Source: Flavobacterium turcicum (GTDB taxonomy: Bacteria > Bacteroidota > Bacteroidia > Flavobacteriales > Flavobacteriaceae). Taken from it: a stretch of 64,000 nucleotides of DNA. The stretch spans positions 186,001 through 250,000 of the forward strand of contig NZ_JAAOBY010000001.1 of NCBI RefSeq assembly GCF_011365745.1. The letters are read 5' to 3'. Positions 63,017 to 64,000 of this stretch are shown here, piece by piece. The stretch's first letter is position 1. Every line of letters begins with the position of its first letter. The notes beneath the pieces were generated by a model, which had not been told where the DNA came from, made no database searches, and saw nothing but the letters and a program-made list of their open reading frames with translations. The position numbers and the translations under genes were made by a program.

Positions 63017-63020
63017 CAAA

Positions 63021-63881
63021 ATGGCAAATTTAAAGGAAATCCGTAATAGAATTACTTCCGTTTCATCGACGATGCAAATTACATCGGCTATGAAAATGGT
63101 TTCTGCAGCAAAGCTAAAGAAAGCACAAGATGCGATCACAGCAATGCGCCCTTATGCCGAAAAATTAACGGAATTATTGCAAAATCTTTCTGCTACTTTA
63201 GAAGGTGATGCCGGTGGTGAGTACACTACACAGCGCGAAGTTAAAAAAGTGTTGTTGGTGGTTATTACTTCTAACAGAGGTTTAGCAGGTGCGTTTAACA
63301 CCAATGCGATCAAAGAAGCAAAAAACCGTGCCGATTATTACACAGGACAACAAGTTGATGTTTTTGCCATTGGTAAAAAAGGAAACGACGTCTTGAGCAA
63401 AACTTTAAACGTTGTTGGTAATCAAAGTACTGTTTTTGATGATTTGACTTTTGATAATGTTGCTAAAATAGCGGATACTTTAATGGAGAAATTCGTTGGT
63501 GGTGAGTATGATAAAATTGAGTTGATTTACAACCAATTTAAAAATGCTGCTACGCAAATTGTTCAAACAGAGCAATTTTTACCGTTAGCATCTTTAAAAG
63601 CCAATGCTGCTGAAGCTGCTGGTGATTATATTTTTGAACCATCAAAAGAAGAAATCGTTTTGACTTTGATTCCTAAATCTTTGAAAACACAATTGTATAA
63701 AGGTATTCGTGACTCTTTTGCCTCAGAGCACGGAGCACGTATGACAGCAATGCACAAAGCAACTGATAATGCAACTGAATTGAGAAATCAATTGAAATTA
63801 ACTTATAACAAAGCGCGTCAAGCTGCAATTACTAACGAAATCTTAGAGATTGTTGGTGGAGCAGAGGCTTTGAAAGGATAA
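63021..63881 (+). CDS. atpG: ATP synthase subunit gamma (F1)
   Basis: 286 residues from ATG 63021. Rotor shaft of F1: N-terminal ANLKEIRNRITSVSSTMQITSAMKMVSAAKLKKA (shown as two helices, first part) and C-terminal ASEHGARMTAMHKATDNA with the final helix to EIVGGAEAL. The frame is open from TTG 62982, but the extra residues are inside the inverted repeat and absent from the family. It is the last gene of the cluster: a terminator follows and neither atpD nor atpC is present. Confidence 0.95.
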   Translation: MANLKEIRNRITSVSSTMQITSAMKMVSAAKLKKAQDAITAMRPYAEKLTELLQNLSATLEGDAGGEYTTQREVKKVLLVVITSNRGLAGAFNTNAIKEAKNRADYYTGQQVDVFAIGKKGNDVLSKTLNVVGNQSTVFDDLTFDNVAKIADTLMEKFVGGEYDKIELIYNQFKNAATQIVQTEQFLPLASLKANAAEAAGDYIFEPSKEEIVLTLIPKSLKTQLYKGIRDSFASEHGARMTAMHKATDNATELRNQLKLTYNKARQAAITNEILEIVGGAEALKG

Positions 63882-63952
63882 GAAAAACTTAGTTTTTCAA
63901 ATCTTCAAAATGCGAAGTTTTGAAAGAGTTAACATATTTTGTTTTATAATAC

Positions 63953-63984
63953 AAAGAGTCAACTTCGGTTGGCTCTTTTTTTTA
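63953..63984 (+). terminator. intrinsic terminator of the atp operon
   Basis: AGAGTCAAC pairs with GTTGGCTCT (one G-U) around TTCG, followed by eight T. Confidence 0.88.
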
Positions 63985-64000
63985 TACTTTGGTTTGCGAC

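Overview
The window is a low-GC chromosomal segment from a member of the Flavobacteriaceae, most likely Flavobacterium or a close relative. The evidence is a glutaminyl-tRNA synthetase fused to a YqeY-like domain, a SprE/PorW-type lipoprotein of gliding and type IX secretion, GLPGLI and OMP_b-brl outer-membrane families, DUF4175/DUF5687/DUF4254-type proteins, many promoters with the Bacteroidetes -7 element TAnnTTTG, and start sites without clear Shine-Dalgarno sequences. No phage, transposase, CRISPR array or rRNA operon was seen.

Layout. 1-19 kb is mostly housekeeping: a DUF4175 membrane protein cut by the window edge, gltX, an SPFH protein, glnS, folB, tRNA-Cys, an rnr-DUF2807-LysE operon, rpiB, tex, an alpha/beta hydrolase and tatA. 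Directly behind tRNA-Cys is a tandem array of about five decaying copies of the tRNA 3' end plus its terminator. Between rnr and rpiB lies a 0.7 kb AT-rich gap with DnaA-box-like motifs.

19-23 kb carries a membrane protein related to the N-terminus of M23 peptidases, a GH3-family enzyme and a DUF6909-type protein. 23-38.7 kb is a surface-polysaccharide locus: Wzz-like protein, RfbA/C/D (no RfbB), two Wzy/ligase-like membrane proteins, a Wzx-type flippase, several glycosyltransferases, a LbH acetyltransferase, a UDP-glucuronate decarboxylase-type SDR, a polyprenyl-phosphate sugar transferase and a CapK/PaaK-like adenylate-forming enzyme. Together these could make nucleotide sugars, start the glycan on undecaprenyl phosphate, elongate it, flip it and polymerise it.

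38.8-49 kb holds purD, upp, small conserved membrane proteins, DUF4254 plus a GT9 heptosyltransferase-like enzyme, an outer-membrane beta-barrel with a GLPGLI partner, and a stand-alone PaaE-like flavin/2Fe-2S reductase. 49-55 kb is the most unusual part: a PadR regulator with a good promoter and a possible operator, four tandem paralogous membrane proteins sharing an LTTEQI...DH N-terminal domain, the relic of a fifth copy, inverted copies of a short intergenic repeat around three of the paralogs, and then an ABC permease/ATPase pair.

55-64 kb contains sprE, a bactofilin, an AtpI-like protein and a small membrane protein, followed by atpB-E-F-H-A-G. A strong hairpin sits between atpE and atpF. 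A terminator follows atpG, so atpD and atpC must lie elsewhere.

Limits: all family assignments come from reading motifs and from memory of the families, not from searches. Starts were moved from the longest possible ORF where family length, promoter position or start codon argued for it.
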